DNA of 64,000 bases, from NCBI RefSeq assembly GCF_900143235.1, contig NZ_FRDF01000002.1:180029-244028 (forward strand), written 5' to 3'. The notes below the pieces were generated by a model. The model was not told the origin of the DNA. It ran no database searches and was given only the letters and a program-made list of their open reading frames with translations. Origin of the DNA: Erythrobacter sanguineus (lineage in GTDB: Bacteria; Pseudomonadota; Alphaproteobacteria; Sphingomonadales; Sphingomonadaceae). Position numbers and translations under genes: made by a program. Position 1 is the first letter of the stretch, and each line of letters begins with the position of its first letter. This document shows positions 46,222 to 56,349 of this stretch, one piece after another.

Positions 46222-46647
46222 GACGGCAGCGTTAGCATTGCCATGCAGCCGAGGCGAACCCGCAAAATTGCGCTGGATCACGGCCCATCAGGCTCGTTTG
46301 TTCAACAAAGGTTCAGACCCCGCCAATGTTGCGCATTGGCTACACTTATGCGGCAAAAGCCTACAATGCTTTGCAGAGGCACGCCACTTGGGTTGTGAAT
46401 AAGCAGCATCTGCGGCAGGTTAAGGCTGCAAGCTGGTAATAAACACAGCCAGAGATGTTACCGGGCGCGGGATGATACGGGAAAAATCCCGGCTTCCGCC
46501 TCGGTCAGGAGGGACTGAATTCAGGCAAGAGTGCCGCTTGCGGGTGACCGTCGTTTGCACATTGTCTGAAATGAGCAACACGCTCCGACGCAGCCTTGCA
46601 GCAGCGTTGGAGCGTCAGTGATTGAACTTCCTACGCGAGGAAAAATG
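46222..46647. other. Gene-free leader region with three inverted repeats upstream of the TonB receptor
   Basis: About 425 bp without a plausible gene. Visible structures: GCCAATG-TTGCG-CATTGGC (46322-46340), CGGGA-AAAA-TCCCG (46478-46491) and a larger stem-loop with 12-bp arms, one mismatch (46580-46591 with 46604-46615), ending 32 bp before the start codon. The first could be an operator; the last may act in the mRNA leader. I see no match to a cobalamin or other named riboswitch. Confidence 0.5.
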
Positions 46648-49600
46648 ATGCGCTATTCCACACATACAAGACAGACTTGTTCGCTTTCGGCGCTTGCCGC
46701 GGCGATGCTCGTTTCCACCCTCGCGCCCTCGGCAGCGCAGGCGCAGGACAGCATTGCTGATGAGGCCGACAGCACGCAACCCGACGAAGCCCAGATCGTC
46801 GTCACCGGTTCGCGCATCGCGGTCGACGCTGCGACTGCTTCGGCAGGCCCGGTTCAGGTCATCACTGCTGAACAATTCAAGCAGGCTGGCGAGATCGACA
46901 TCACACAGACGCTGCGCGAAATTCCTGCATTGCAAGGGTCGGACCCGGCTAACCTCGACAGCGCGCAGGGATTTGCCCTGTCGGGCGCCAGCACGCTTGA
47001 CCTGCGTTCGCTGGGGACGAACAGAACGCTTGTTCTTCAGGATGGCCGGCGTCACGTGCCCGGTATTGGGGGTACTGCGACCGTCGACGTTGGATCGATC
47101 CCGCAGTCGCTGATCAAGGAAGTGCAGGTCCTGACCGGTGGTGCCTCGGGCGTTTACGGTGCCGACGCCGTCTCGGGCGTTGTCAACTACATTACCCGCA
47201 CGGGCCGCGATTTTGACGGCCTTGAGTATCGCCTCCAGACCGGCATCAGCGATAAAGGCGATTCGGAGGAAATTTTCGGCTCGGTTGCGGGGGGTGGAAC
47301 CTTCGAGGATGGCCGGGGCAGCGCCGTCTTTGCCGTCGAATATTCGCATAACACCTCGATCCTCGCCGGCGACCGCGACTTCGCCGCAGGACCGGGTTAC
47401 TCCATTTTCGGTCAGAGCAACGACTTCCTGAACGAGCAGCTCGGCCTCGCCCCGGGGACGGAAAACGCGTTCATCCCCGACCGAAGGCTTCCGGTTTCCA
47501 GCTCGCAGGGCATCATCGCGGTTGGCGGCTTTCCGTTCGATCGCCTGGCCTTTGGCCCGCGGGTTGCGACGAACTTCCTCCCGGGAACCAGCACGGTCCC
47601 GACCTTAGGCGGGACCACCATCCCGATCCTGCAAATCATCGACCCGCAGACGGGGCAGCTGCGGGCCTACAACCCCGGCATTTCAACCGGCGCCTTCAAT
47701 GCCAGCGGCGGTGACGGTATTTTCTCGGGCAACGCCCCAGGCCTGACGCTTATCCCGGAATCGACCCGCGTGGTTGCCTCCGCAGGGTTGGATTACGAGC
47801 TGACCAATACCATCACAGTGTTTGCCGATGCGAAGTTTGCCTATGTCGAAACCAGTGACATCTCGGGCGTTCCCTTTGCTGATGACCTTTTCCTGTCCGG
47901 CGACAACCCATTCCTCCCGACAGCGCTTCAGGCGCAGCTTGCCGAGGCTGGGGCATCCTTCGTCGGTGTGGCGCTTGATAACGTCGCCTCGGACACGGGC
48001 CGCGGCACCGATATCGAGCGTTCAACCTTCCGTGCATCGGGTGGTCTTCGCTGGGAAGCGCCAAACAGCAATGTCAACTTCGAGGCAACCTACACATGGG
48101 GCCGCACCCAGGTAAACGACACAGGTCGTCGTCAACGCCTGAACGATCGCTACTTTACCGCGTTCGACGCTGTCGCACTTTCTCAGGACAATATTGACGG
48201 CACCGATCCGGTGTTCAATTTCGAAAACGGTTCGGGAACGCTCAAGGCCGTTCGCAATGGTGCGGATGTGGAAATCACCGCGGGCAACGCTCAGGTCGGC
48301 GATATTGTCTGCCGCGCTGAAGTGACCGGCCTGCCTTCGCCTTCCAACGCTCCGTTTCTGGTGGGTGGCCCGCCGATCTTTGCCGATGGCACCGTCATCA
48401 ATGGCACGGATGTCAGCGGCCAGACCCGTCCGGTCACCTTCCAGATCGGGGACGGCAGCTGTGCGCCGCTCAACCTGCTGGGCCAATTCCAGGGCGCCGC
48501 GCTCGATTTCGCCTTTGTTGACATCAACCAGAGCACAACGATCGAGCAACAGCAGTTCCTCGCAGTTCTGGCCGGCGATACCAGCCACCTGTTCGAACTG
48601 CCGGGTGGGCCGATCGGCTTTGCGGCAGGCTTCGAATGGCGCCGTGACGAATCGCAGTTCCTGCGGGACAGCTTCGAATCGATCGAAGGTCGCGTGATCG
48701 AGAACGTCGCTGCGCCGCTGTTCAATTCGCCGCTCAATGGCGAAGGGATCAGCGTTTACGAACTCTTTGGCGAAATTCGTGTTCCGATCCTCAGCGACAT
48801 GCCGTTTGTCGAAAATCTCGAGTTCACGGCTGCCGGCCGTTACTCGGATTACAACACGATCGGTTCGACCGAGACCTACTCGTTTGGTGGACAGTACAGC
48901 CCGGTTGACTGGCTGACCTTCCGCGGCACCTATTCGCGAGCCATCCGCGCACCCAATATCGGTGAGCTGTTCGCGCCGCAATCCATCGCCACCATCGGCG
49001 TTGACGCCGACCCGTGTGACGATGGCAACATCAACAACGGCACCAGCAACCGTCCGACCAACTGTCTGCAGTTTGTGGATCCTGGCTTTGACTCTGCCCA
49101 GTTCCTGACGGCGTTCTCGACCGGCACGACGGGCGGCAACCCGCTGCTGAATCCGGAGACCTCCGACAGCTTCACCCTCGGCGGGATCTTCCAGCCGCGC
49201 GGTATCCTCGGCGGGGCGCTGGATAACTTCGTTTTCATTGTCGATTACTACGACATTGAAATCGAGCAGGCGGTCGGGAGCCTGACCGGCGCGGCGATTG
49301 CCCAAGCTTGCGTCGACCTGCCCTCGACCGACAACCAGTTCTGCGATGCGATCGAGCGCGATCCCAACCGTGGCGGCGCGATTGTGGGCTTCACCTCGGG
49401 TAACATCAACCTGCAGGTGCTGCGTGCGCGCGGCATCGACTTTGAAACGCGCTACAGCTTCGATGCGCCGTTCGGGAATGGTGACTGGGGCACCTTTACC
49501 CTGAGAGCCGCCGGCACGCACTTCCTTGAGCGTTTCACCGAAGGCGATCCGGTCATCCAGCAGACGATTGCTGACGAGCCCGATCCGGTTCAGCAGCAAC

Positions 49601-50010
49601 TGCTGATCGCCGACCAGGCTCTCAACAGCGATCTGCTTGGTGTGGTTGGCGTCCCTGACTGGATCGTGAACTTCAGCATCAACTGGGATTTCGACCGCTG
49701 GAACATCGGCTGGCGGACGCGGTATGAAAATTCCACGCTGCAGGTCTCGAACAGCGATGCGAATGACGTCGAGATCGTCAATGATCAAGTTGTGGTATCG
49801 CCAAACGTGGGGATCCTCGATCAACGACAGCTCTTCACCGGCGACGGGTTCGAGCATGACATCAGCCTCAGCTATCGGGCAACGGACAAGGTCCAGATCT
49901 TTGGCGGCATCAACAACCTGACCGACACCGAGCCGTTCCTCGGCAGGCTGGCGCGTCCGGTCGGTCCGCGCGGAAGGTTCTTCTTCCTTGGTCTTTCCGG
50001 TTCCTTCTAA
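46648..50010 (+). CDS. TonB-dependent outer-membrane receptor
   Basis: A 1120-residue outer-membrane transporter. Signal peptide to AQAQ (about 36), a TonB box-like DEAQIVVTGSRI, plug domain with TLVLQDGRRHVPG-type and VQVLTGGASGVYGADAVSGVVNYITR segments (split here), then a long beta barrel with RAIRAPNIGELFAPQS and a terminal aromatic strand ending LSGSF. It is of the large class abundant in sphingomonads, whose ligands are often carbohydrates or aromatic compounds rather than siderophores. GAGG precedes two adjacent ATGs; the second has better spacing. No ligand-processing gene lies next to it, so the substrate is unknown. Confidence 0.92.
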   Translation: MRYSTHTRQTCSLSALAAAMLVSTLAPSAAQAQDSIADEADSTQPDEAQIVVTGSRIAVDAATASAGPVQVITAEQFKQAGEIDITQTLREIPALQGSDPANLDSAQGFALSGASTLDLRSLGTNRTLVLQDGRRHVPGIGGTATVDVGSIPQSLIKEVQVLTGGASGVYGADAVSGVVNYITRTGRDFDGLEYRLQTGISDKGDSEEIFGSVAGGGTFEDGRGSAVFAVEYSHNTSILAGDRDFAAGPGYSIFGQSNDFLNEQLGLAPGTENAFIPDRRLPVSSSQGIIAVGGFPFDRLAFGPRVATNFLPGTSTVPTLGGTTIPILQIIDPQTGQLRAYNPGISTGAFNASGGDGIFSGNAPGLTLIPESTRVVASAGLDYELTNTITVFADAKFAYVETSDISGVPFADDLFLSGDNPFLPTALQAQLAEAGASFVGVALDNVASDTGRGTDIERSTFRASGGLRWEAPNSNVNFEATYTWGRTQVNDTGRRQRLNDRYFTAFDAVALSQDNIDGTDPVFNFENGSGTLKAVRNGADVEITAGNAQVGDIVCRAEVTGLPSPSNAPFLVGGPPIFADGTVINGTDVSGQTRPVTFQIGDGSCAPLNLLGQFQGAALDFAFVDINQSTTIEQQQFLAVLAGDTSHLFELPGGPIGFAAGFEWRRDESQFLRDSFESIEGRVIENVAAPLFNSPLNGEGISVYELFGEIRVPILSDMPFVENLEFTAAGRYSDYNTIGSTETYSFGGQYSPVDWLTFRGTYSRAIRAPNIGELFAPQSIATIGVDADPCDDGNINNGTSNRPTNCLQFVDPGFDSAQFLTAFSTGTTGGNPLLNPETSDSFTLGGIFQPRGILGGALDNFVFIVDYYDIEIEQAVGSLTGAAIAQACVDLPSTDNQFCDAIERDPNRGGAIVGFTSGNINLQVLRARGIDFETRYSFDAPFGNGDWGTFTLRAAGTHFLERFTEGDPVIQQTIADEPDPVQQQLLIADQALNSDLLGVVGVPDWIVNFSINWDFDRWNIGWRTRYENSTLQVSNSDANDVEIVNDQVVVSPNVGILDQRQLFTGDGFEHDISLSYRATDKVQIFGGINNLTDTEPFLGRLARPVGPRGRFFFLGLSGSF

Positions 50011-50039
50011 AGAGGATCCAGTTCGACTCTGTAAACAGC

Positions 50040-50078
50040 GGCGGAGCGGCCTTGGTCGCTCCGCCGTTTGTCGTTTCT
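50040..50078 (+). terminator. Rho-independent terminator of the TonB receptor
   Basis: Perfect 9-bp stem GGCGGAGCG (50040-50048) and CGCTCCGCC (50057-50065) with an 8-base loop, followed by GTTTGTCGTTT. It lies 30 bp after the receptor stop. Confidence 0.8.
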
Positions 50079-50242
50079 GGAGCGGCCCAGTTCAGCGCCA
50101 TTGGTCAGGACAGGCACGCATTCACGACATCCTGCAGGCTGTCGAAGTGACAGGCTGCCGGCCGCAACATCACGCAATCGTCCGGCAGAAGCGCGACCAG
50201 TATCAGAACGCCTTGCCCAACCAGAGCAAGGCTCTGGCAGCA

Positions 50243-52051
50243 TCAATACAGCCAATGGATCGCTATGCAGGCTGTGATGCCGACCGCAATGTTCATCGGC
50301 AGACCGATTTTCACGAAATCCATGAAGCGGTAATTGGCAGCGCCATAGACCAGCGTGTTGGTCTGGTAGCCAATTGGTGTCGCAAAGCTGGCGCTGGCTC
50401 CGAACATGACAGCGATCACCAGCGGTCGGGGATCAATTCCCGTAATCGGGGCCAGACCAATGGCGATCGGCGTCATGATCACCGCAACGGCGTTGTTGGT
50501 AACGGTTTCCGTCAAAAGACTGGTCACGGCGTAGATGGCGATCAGCAGCAGCAGCGGTGTCATGCTGGTCAGCAAGGGTTCGAGGCTGGAGACGATCAGA
50601 TCGACCGTTCCGGCGTTCTCCAGCCCCTTGCCAAAGGCGAGCATGCCGAAGATCAGAACCAGCGTGTTCCCGTCTATCGCCCCCCATGCTTCCTCAGGCT
50701 CAAGGCAGCGGAACAGCATCACGATCCCTACCCCGGCAAGCGCGAGCGCTTCGATCGGCCAGCCGAAGACTGCGGCAAGCAGCACGACACCGGCCAGCGT
50801 GGCAATCGCTATGGGAGCCTGCGCGCGCCGGAACGCGCGGGCCTTGGCCTCCCCGACATCGGTCAGGCCGACATTCGCCTGCAGTGCCTGGGCCGCATCG
50901 CTGCCCGCTGCGATCAGCAGGCGGTCGCCAGCCCGCACACGAGCGCTGGCAAGATCAGGCCCGGCAACATGGCGTGGCCGAACCAGTCCGAGCACGCGCA
51001 CCTTCAGCCGGGACAATAAAGGTATCTCTGCCAGCCTGCGCCCGATCATCGGGTGGGACGGAGAAATCACCGCCTGCACGAGGCGAAGGTCGTCGGGCCG
51101 TTCGGGCCCGGCAGTCGCCACACCCCCGCCGACACCCATCAGGCCGGTTCTGAAGTCATACGCCTCCGCAAGCGAGGCAAGCTCCGCCGGGCTGGCGGTC
51201 ACGATCAGTTGATCGCCCGCAGCCAGCTGCCAATTGTCGAAACCGCGCCGCTCCATCGTCTTGCCGCGCTGAACACCGACGAGGCGCAGCCCGGGCCGAC
51301 GGAAAAGGCCGATATCCGCGATCCTCCGGCCCACCAGCGGGCTTTCAGGCACCAACACAAGGTGGGACAGGAAGGCATCGCTTTCGCCCTGTTCATCCAT
51401 GGCGTGGGCTGCGCGATCGGGTAGCAGATACTTTCCGGTCAGGGTCAGCACCGCCAACCCGGCGGTCGCAGCGCACAGACCGATGATCGTGATTTCGAAA
51501 ATCCCGAATGCGGCCAAACCCTGCTCTTGTGCGACGCCATCGACCAGCAAGTTGGTCGAGGTGCCGATCAGTGTCAGCGTTCCGCCGAGGATCGAAACAT
51601 AGGACAAGGGGATCAATAGCCGGGTGGCATTGACCCCCAGCACGCGGGCAAGGCGCTGCGCGATCGGGATCATCACGATGACCACTGGTGTATTGTTCAT
51701 GAATGCGGAGGCCGCAATGGTTCCCGCACCGATCTCTGCCACCGCCAACCGGGGTTTGCGCAAGGTACGCCGGATAATCCACCCCGACACTTCCTCAAGC
51801 GCGCCGGTGCGCAACAGCGCGCCTGAAAGCACGAACATGGCAGCGATCGTGATCGGCGCGGAATTGCTGAACACACCAAGCAATTCGCGCGGCGGCAGGA
51901 ACCCGAAGGCCATCATCAGCACGCCGCCCGTGATTGCTATGACCACTGGCGGTCTCCGCTCGGTCACAAAGGCCGCAAATAGCCCCACCAGCAGCGCAAG
52001 GCCGATATAGGGCGCGAACGGACTGACATGTTCTTCAAGGAAAGACAGCAT
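50243..52051 (-). CDS. SLC13-family permease with two RCK-C (TrkA-C) domains
   Basis: A 602-residue inner-membrane transporter of the DASS/CitMHS type. About five helices, then a cytosolic middle with two TrkA-C repeats (LSHLVLVPESPLVGRRIADIGLF and LVQAVISPSHPMIGRRLAEIPLL), then about six more helices. The substrate-binding motifs are NNTPVVIVMIPIA and IGTSTNLLVDG in the first half, TNNAVAVIMTPIAIG and ATPIGYQTNTLVYG in the second. Likely substrates are sulfate or organic dianions with sodium. Convergent with the TonB receptor. Confidence 0.9.
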   Translation of the reverse strand: MLSFLEEHVSPFAPYIGLALLVGLFAAFVTERRPPVVIAITGGVLMMAFGFLPPRELLGVFSNSAPITIAAMFVLSGALLRTGALEEVSGWIIRRTLRKPRLAVAEIGAGTIAASAFMNNTPVVIVMIPIAQRLARVLGVNATRLLIPLSYVSILGGTLTLIGTSTNLLVDGVAQEQGLAAFGIFEITIIGLCAATAGLAVLTLTGKYLLPDRAAHAMDEQGESDAFLSHLVLVPESPLVGRRIADIGLFRRPGLRLVGVQRGKTMERRGFDNWQLAAGDQLIVTASPAELASLAEAYDFRTGLMGVGGGVATAGPERPDDLRLVQAVISPSHPMIGRRLAEIPLLSRLKVRVLGLVRPRHVAGPDLASARVRAGDRLLIAAGSDAAQALQANVGLTDVGEAKARAFRRAQAPIAIATLAGVVLLAAVFGWPIEALALAGVGIVMLFRCLEPEEAWGAIDGNTLVLIFGMLAFGKGLENAGTVDLIVSSLEPLLTSMTPLLLLIAIYAVTSLLTETVTNNAVAVIMTPIAIGLAPITGIDPRPLVIAVMFGASASFATPIGYQTNTLVYGAANYRFMDFVKIGLPMNIAVGITACIAIHWLY

Positions 52052-52273
52052 CGCCGGTTCCTACATCAGCCATGCAGCGCGTGCCAGCGACCACAAAACT
52101 GGCGCAACCGTGACCCGCACATAGCTGGCGACGGGCATCAATCCTGTTGCCGACCCACCGTTTCTGATCAACAGTCACGCAGCGCAGATGCCGCAGCAAC
52201 CGGCCTTGATCCCATCATCAGCCAAACCCTTGTCGGGCAGCTTCCGCGCGAGATCCATGATCGGCCAGCCAGG

Positions 52274-54265
52274 TTACTCCGGCTGCGTCAGGCCAAGCTG
52301 TTCCTCGATGAATTCGGCCTGCTTGCGGTAATAGAACAGCTGGTTCGACAGCTTGCGCCAGCCGTGGCCTTCATCGGGAATACGGATGAAGGGCGCAGCC
52401 ACGCCATTGGCGCGCAGCGTCTTCACCATCGTTTCGGTCTCGGCAATGTCGATCCGCGGATCCATCACCCCATGCGAATAGAGCACCGGCACGGTGATCC
52501 GGTCGGCCTTGCGGATCGGCGAATTGACCTTGTAGAATTCACGCCACTTATCCTCGGCAATATCGCCATATTCGATCTTGTCCGCCGCCTTGAGCGAAGG
52601 CGAGGCAATTTCCAGCGCGGTGACCCAGTCCGCCACCCCGAACAGCGAAATCCCGGCAGCGAATTCGCCCGGATATTCGGCCAGCACGGCATTGACCGCA
52701 TAGCCGCCATAGGAGCCACCCATCACCGCCGCGCGGCTCCCATCGATCAGCCCATCCGCAGCGAGCGCGCGCTTGAGATCGACCAGATCGCGCACCGAAT
52801 CGAGCCGTCTCTCGCGATCATCCAGCGTCGAATAGGTACGCCCGAGCCCGGTGCTGCCGCGCACATTGGGCTGGAACACGGCAACCCCGCGCGCAACGTG
52901 ATATTGCGTTACGGCAGAAAAGGAGGCCACGCTTTGACCCGAAGGCCCGCCGTGGACATTGAACAGCACCGGCGGCGCATCGGCGCCCGTCCCGGCCCCT
53001 GCGGGCAGATAAAGCAGCCCTTGCAACTCCACCCCGTCGCGGGCCTTGTATCGCACCACCTCGGGCCGCACGAGCCGCGCAGGGTCAAGCCCGGCAAGGT
53101 TGGCGGCAAACACCTTTTGCGCGGTTCCAGCCACCGGGTTGGTCATCCATATCTCGCCCGGGGTCTGCCAGCCATTGACCCGCACCATCAACTGCCCATC
53201 GGCTTCGCAATCGAGCTGGTATCTGCCTTCAGGAAGCTGCGGCATGGCGATCGCGCGCTTATCGGCGGTGTGCCAGCCACGCAACGTGTCGAACCCGTCA
53301 TCGTTCTGGGTCCAGTAGAGAAAATCGCCGCCCGTCCCGCAAAGTTCGAGGTTCTCGACGTCGCTTTTGGCATCGAACACGGGCGCGAAGCTTGCCTTGG
53401 CGAGGCTGTAGAACGCCAGCGTGCCGAATTCGCGGTCGCGGTTGGTGGAGAAGTAGAAGCCCGAGGAATCCGGCGCCCATTCGAACCCGCCCAGCGTATG
53501 GGCTGCGCGGTCCTCCACCGGAGGCCTCGAAATCGTGGTCATTGCCCTGGTCGCGAGATCGAGCAGATACAGATTGTCGGCATCCTCGCCCACGGTCTCG
53601 GTGACGATGGCAAATTTGCCGTCGGGCGATATCGATCGAGCAGCAAGGCCAAGTTCGGACTGGACGATCAATTCACTCTGCCCGTCCAGCGTGCCGCGAT
53701 AGATGTCGAACACCCCCGCCCCGCGCGCGGTCGAGGCATAGACGAAGCTGCCGTCGGCGGCGAAATCGCCGAAAATGCGGAAATCGCCGCGCGCAGCGGC
53801 AAGTACCTCGGTCTCGCTCTTTCCGTCGGCGGTGATCGCGAAATAGCCGGGCTGTTCATTGCCGTCACGGTCGGCGGAATAGAACAGACGGGTGCCGTCC
53901 GGGGTCCAGACCGGAGCGAACACGCCGGTTTTGAAAGTCACCTGCTGCGGCTGGCCGCCGCTTGCAGGCATCACCCACAATTCGGATTCGCCCGTCACAT
54001 CCCAGGCAAAGGCAATGGTCTTGCCATCGGGCGAAAGATTCGCCGCCCCCGCCCCCGACGCCAGCAGGTAGCGGGCGATATCGGCAGGATATTCACCTGC
54101 CCGGCCTATGGTGATGGCGCCGCCATCCGGTTCGATCGCCGCTATCGAGAGATCGGCGCCCTTGGCTCCCCCGAATGTCTCTTCGGCATCCTGGGCAATC
54201 GAGGCCTGTGGCAGGGCGAAAATGGCAGCGGCGCTGGCAAGAAAGACGGAGCGGATCACGGGCAC
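52274..54265 (-). CDS. Exported S9-family prolyl oligopeptidase-like peptidase
   Basis: A periplasmic serine peptidase, up to 663 residues. Signal peptide VFLASAAAIFALPQASIAQ; an N-terminal beta propeller of WD40/TolB-like blades (LSPDGKTIAFAWD, WTPDGTRLFYSADRDG, ISPDGKFAIVTE); then the alpha/beta-hydrolase domain with nucleophile Ser in GGSYGGYAVNAVL and His in DEGHGWRK. The start is GTG at 54265 or, with better spacing from GAGG, GTG at 54259. The 222-bp gap to the upstream SLC13 gene holds only a 27-codon frame. Confidence 0.9.
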   Translation of the reverse strand: MPVIRSVFLASAAAIFALPQASIAQDAEETFGGAKGADLSIAAIEPDGGAITIGRAGEYPADIARYLLASGAGAANLSPDGKTIAFAWDVTGESELWVMPASGGQPQQVTFKTGVFAPVWTPDGTRLFYSADRDGNEQPGYFAITADGKSETEVLAAARGDFRIFGDFAADGSFVYASTARGAGVFDIYRGTLDGQSELIVQSELGLAARSISPDGKFAIVTETVGEDADNLYLLDLATRAMTTISRPPVEDRAAHTLGGFEWAPDSSGFYFSTNRDREFGTLAFYSLAKASFAPVFDAKSDVENLELCGTGGDFLYWTQNDDGFDTLRGWHTADKRAIAMPQLPEGRYQLDCEADGQLMVRVNGWQTPGEIWMTNPVAGTAQKVFAANLAGLDPARLVRPEVVRYKARDGVELQGLLYLPAGAGTGADAPPVLFNVHGGPSGQSVASFSAVTQYHVARGVAVFQPNVRGSTGLGRTYSTLDDRERRLDSVRDLVDLKRALAADGLIDGSRAAVMGGSYGGYAVNAVLAEYPGEFAAGISLFGVADWVTALEIASPSLKAADKIEYGDIAEDKWREFYKVNSPIRKADRITVPVLYSHGVMDPRIDIAETETMVKTLRANGVAAPFIRIPDEGHGWRKLSNQLFYYRKQAEFIEEQLGLTQPE

Positions 54266-54522
54266 CTCGTGGACTGAGACATAATCGGGCGCAGCCTAGC
54301 GTCCCCCGGCACGAACGCAATGCGCCGAATACCCGAAAAATGGGCAGCGCCGGCGGATGCGCGCAGGGTCGTTCACTTTTCACAAGCCGGGAACGAAGAT
54401 TTCAGCTAGGGGGCGTGCGAACCGGCGGGGTGCAAGCCATCTTTGCCTCTCATCGCCATTCCCCCCGAAATCCCCGGATGTTCGCACCGATTTCAGCGAA
54501 CACCTTGATACGAGCCCCTTTC

Positions 54523-56316
54523 ATGACCTTTCCTGCCCTCCCCGCAACCCTCGAAGCCGCGCTTGCCGAGCGCGATTACAGCACTGCCACCCCGGTACAG
54601 GCCGAAGTGCTTCGTCCAGAAGCAGCGGGACGCGATCTCGTCGTCTCGGCCCAGACCGGTTCGGGCAAGACCGTCGCCTTCGGCCTCGCAATGGCGAGCG
54701 AACTGCTCGACGGGGATGGCCGGATCGGGTTTGCCACGGCACCGCGCGCGCTGGTAATCACCCCGACGCGCGAACTGGCGTTGCAGGTCAGCCGCGAGCT
54801 TGCATGGCTTTATGACAGGACCGGCGCGCGGGTTGCCACCTGCGTTGGCGGGATGAACCCCTCGGCCGAACGCAAGGCGCTCTCTTCCGGCCCGGCCATC
54901 GTGGTTGGCACACCCGGCCGGCTGCGTGACCATTTCGAACGCGGGGCGCTGATGCTGTCCCAGCTCGCAGTAGCGGTGCTGGATGAAGCCGACGAGATGC
55001 TCGACATGGGTTTCCGCGAGGAGCTGGAAGCGATCCTTGATGCGACGCCGGATGGGCGCCGCACGCTGTTGTTCTCGGCCACCATGCCGCGTCCGATCGA
55101 GGCGCTCGCGCGCCGTTACCAGAATGATGCCTTGCGGATCGCCACGATCAGCGAAGGCCGCGGTCACGGCGATATTGCCTACCAGGCCGTCACCGTTTCC
55201 CCGCCCGAGATCGAGAACGCGGTGGTCAACCTGCTGCGTTTTCACGAGGCTGAAACCGCGATCCTGTTTTGCGCCACCCGCGAAAAGGTGCGGCACCTGC
55301 ACGCCACATTGCAGGAACGCGGCTTTGCCGTGGTGGCGCTGTCGGGCGAGCATTCGCAAGGCGAGCGTAATCAGGCCTTGCAGGCCCTGCGCGACGGAAG
55401 GGCGCGGGTATGCGTCGCCACCGATGTCGCCGCGCGCGGGATCGACCTGCCCACTCTCAGCCTTGTCGTCCATGTCGAAATCCCCCGCGATGCCGAAACG
55501 CTGCAGCACCGCTCAGGCCGGACAGGGCGTGCCGGGCGCAAAGGCGTTGCGGTGCTGATCGTGCCATTCTCGGGCCGCCGCCGGGTCGAGGCGATGCTGA
55601 ACCGCGCCAAAATCGCGGCGGAATGGCAGGACGTGCCCGACCGCGAGGCCATCGGCAAACGCGACCGCGAACGCCTGCTCGGCAAACTGCTCGCCCCGGT
55701 GGAAGTCGAAGAAGCCGACCGTGATCTGGCACAGCGCCTGCTGGCCGAACGCAGCCCGGAAGAAATCGCCGCCATGCTGGTCAACGCCCACCGCGCGAGC
55801 CTGCCCGAGCCCGAGGACCTGATCGCCAATACCCCGCAGGCACGGGCCGATGCCCAGAAGGATCGCCACCGTCCCGGCTTCGAGGATACGGTGTGGTTCC
55901 GGATGGATGTCGGTCGCGCCAACAATGCCGACCCGCGCTGGCTGCTGCCGATCATCTGCCGTCGCGGGCACATTACCCGCAACGAAATCGGCGCGATCCG
56001 GATCGGTCAGGCGGAAACCTACTTCCAAATCCCGCGCACCATCGCCGAGAAATTCGCCGCAGCCGCCGCGCGGACGGGCGCATCCGATGGCGAAGAAGAA
56101 GCGCTGATGATCGAACGTTCGGAGGCTGGCCCGCGGGAAGCTGCCCGTAGCAACCGCCAACGCCACCCATCACGCAGCGCTTCAGATAACGCCTTCGTCA
56201 AGGCCAAGCCGACAGGCCGGAACTTCGGCAAGAAAAACCACGCCCACTCTGCTGCTGCCGGCCCGAGGCCCGGCAAGCCTGCGGCCAAGTACAAACACAA
56301 GCGCAAGCAACCCTAA
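54523..56316 (+). CDS. DEAD-box RNA helicase with DbpA-like RNA-binding domain
   Basis: A 597-residue helicase. Motif I AQTGSGKT, PTRELALQ, DEAD in AVLDEADEMLDMGF, SAT and HRSGRTGRAGRKG are complete. After the core a region of about 130 residues contains VWFRMDVGRANNADPRWLLPIICRRG-type sequence (shown in parts: FRMDVGR, RWLLPIICRRGHITR), which corresponds to the DbpA/CsdA RNA-binding fold. The tail is Lys/Arg-rich. Probable role in ribosome assembly or cold adaptation. The ATG at 54523 gives the family start MTFPALPATLEAAL; no strong ribosome-binding site is visible. Confidence 0.88.
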   Translation: MTFPALPATLEAALAERDYSTATPVQAEVLRPEAAGRDLVVSAQTGSGKTVAFGLAMASELLDGDGRIGFATAPRALVITPTRELALQVSRELAWLYDRTGARVATCVGGMNPSAERKALSSGPAIVVGTPGRLRDHFERGALMLSQLAVAVLDEADEMLDMGFREELEAILDATPDGRRTLLFSATMPRPIEALARRYQNDALRIATISEGRGHGDIAYQAVTVSPPEIENAVVNLLRFHEAETAILFCATREKVRHLHATLQERGFAVVALSGEHSQGERNQALQALRDGRARVCVATDVAARGIDLPTLSLVVHVEIPRDAETLQHRSGRTGRAGRKGVAVLIVPFSGRRRVEAMLNRAKIAAEWQDVPDREAIGKRDRERLLGKLLAPVEVEEADRDLAQRLLAERSPEEIAAMLVNAHRASLPEPEDLIANTPQARADAQKDRHRPGFEDTVWFRMDVGRANNADPRWLLPIICRRGHITRNEIGAIRIGQAETYFQIPRTIAEKFAAAAARTGASDGEEEALMIERSEAGPREAARSNRQRHPSRSASDNAFVKAKPTGRNFGKKNHAHSAAAGPRPGKPAAKYKHKRKQP

Positions 56317-56349
56317 GAACAGCGTTCGTGTCACAAGGCAGCAGTCAGG

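Noticed and set aside
46430..46560. Possible cobalamin riboswitch before the TonB receptor (a TCAGGAGGGA stretch resembles part of the B12 box)
   Set aside because: The rest of the conserved B12 core (such as GCCACTG and CCCGC-ACTG elements) is not visible, so I do not call it.
50079..50242. Small frames between the TonB receptor and SLC13 genes, including an 82-codon frame on the minus strand
   Set aside because: The 82-codon frame crosses the terminator hairpin and overlaps both flanking genes; composition is random. A shorter frame ending VVNACLS lacks a start codon.
52175..52258. A 27-codon frame (MDLARKLPDKGL... with CCGIC) after the S9 peptidase gene
   Set aside because: No ribosome-binding site and no supporting context; it could be chance.
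52028..54277. A 749-codon open frame antisense to the S9 peptidase gene
   Set aside because: The opposite strand carries a clear exported peptidase with signal peptide and catalytic motifs. The frame is His/Arg/Gly-rich, as shadows of high-GC genes are. The same holds for long antisense frames at 12952-14853, 48022-49857, 57554-59644 and 20477-22207.
54175..54522. N-terminal extension of the DbpA-like helicase
   Set aside because: It lies in the divergent promoter region and partly antisense to the S9 peptidase; the conserved helicase begins at 54523.
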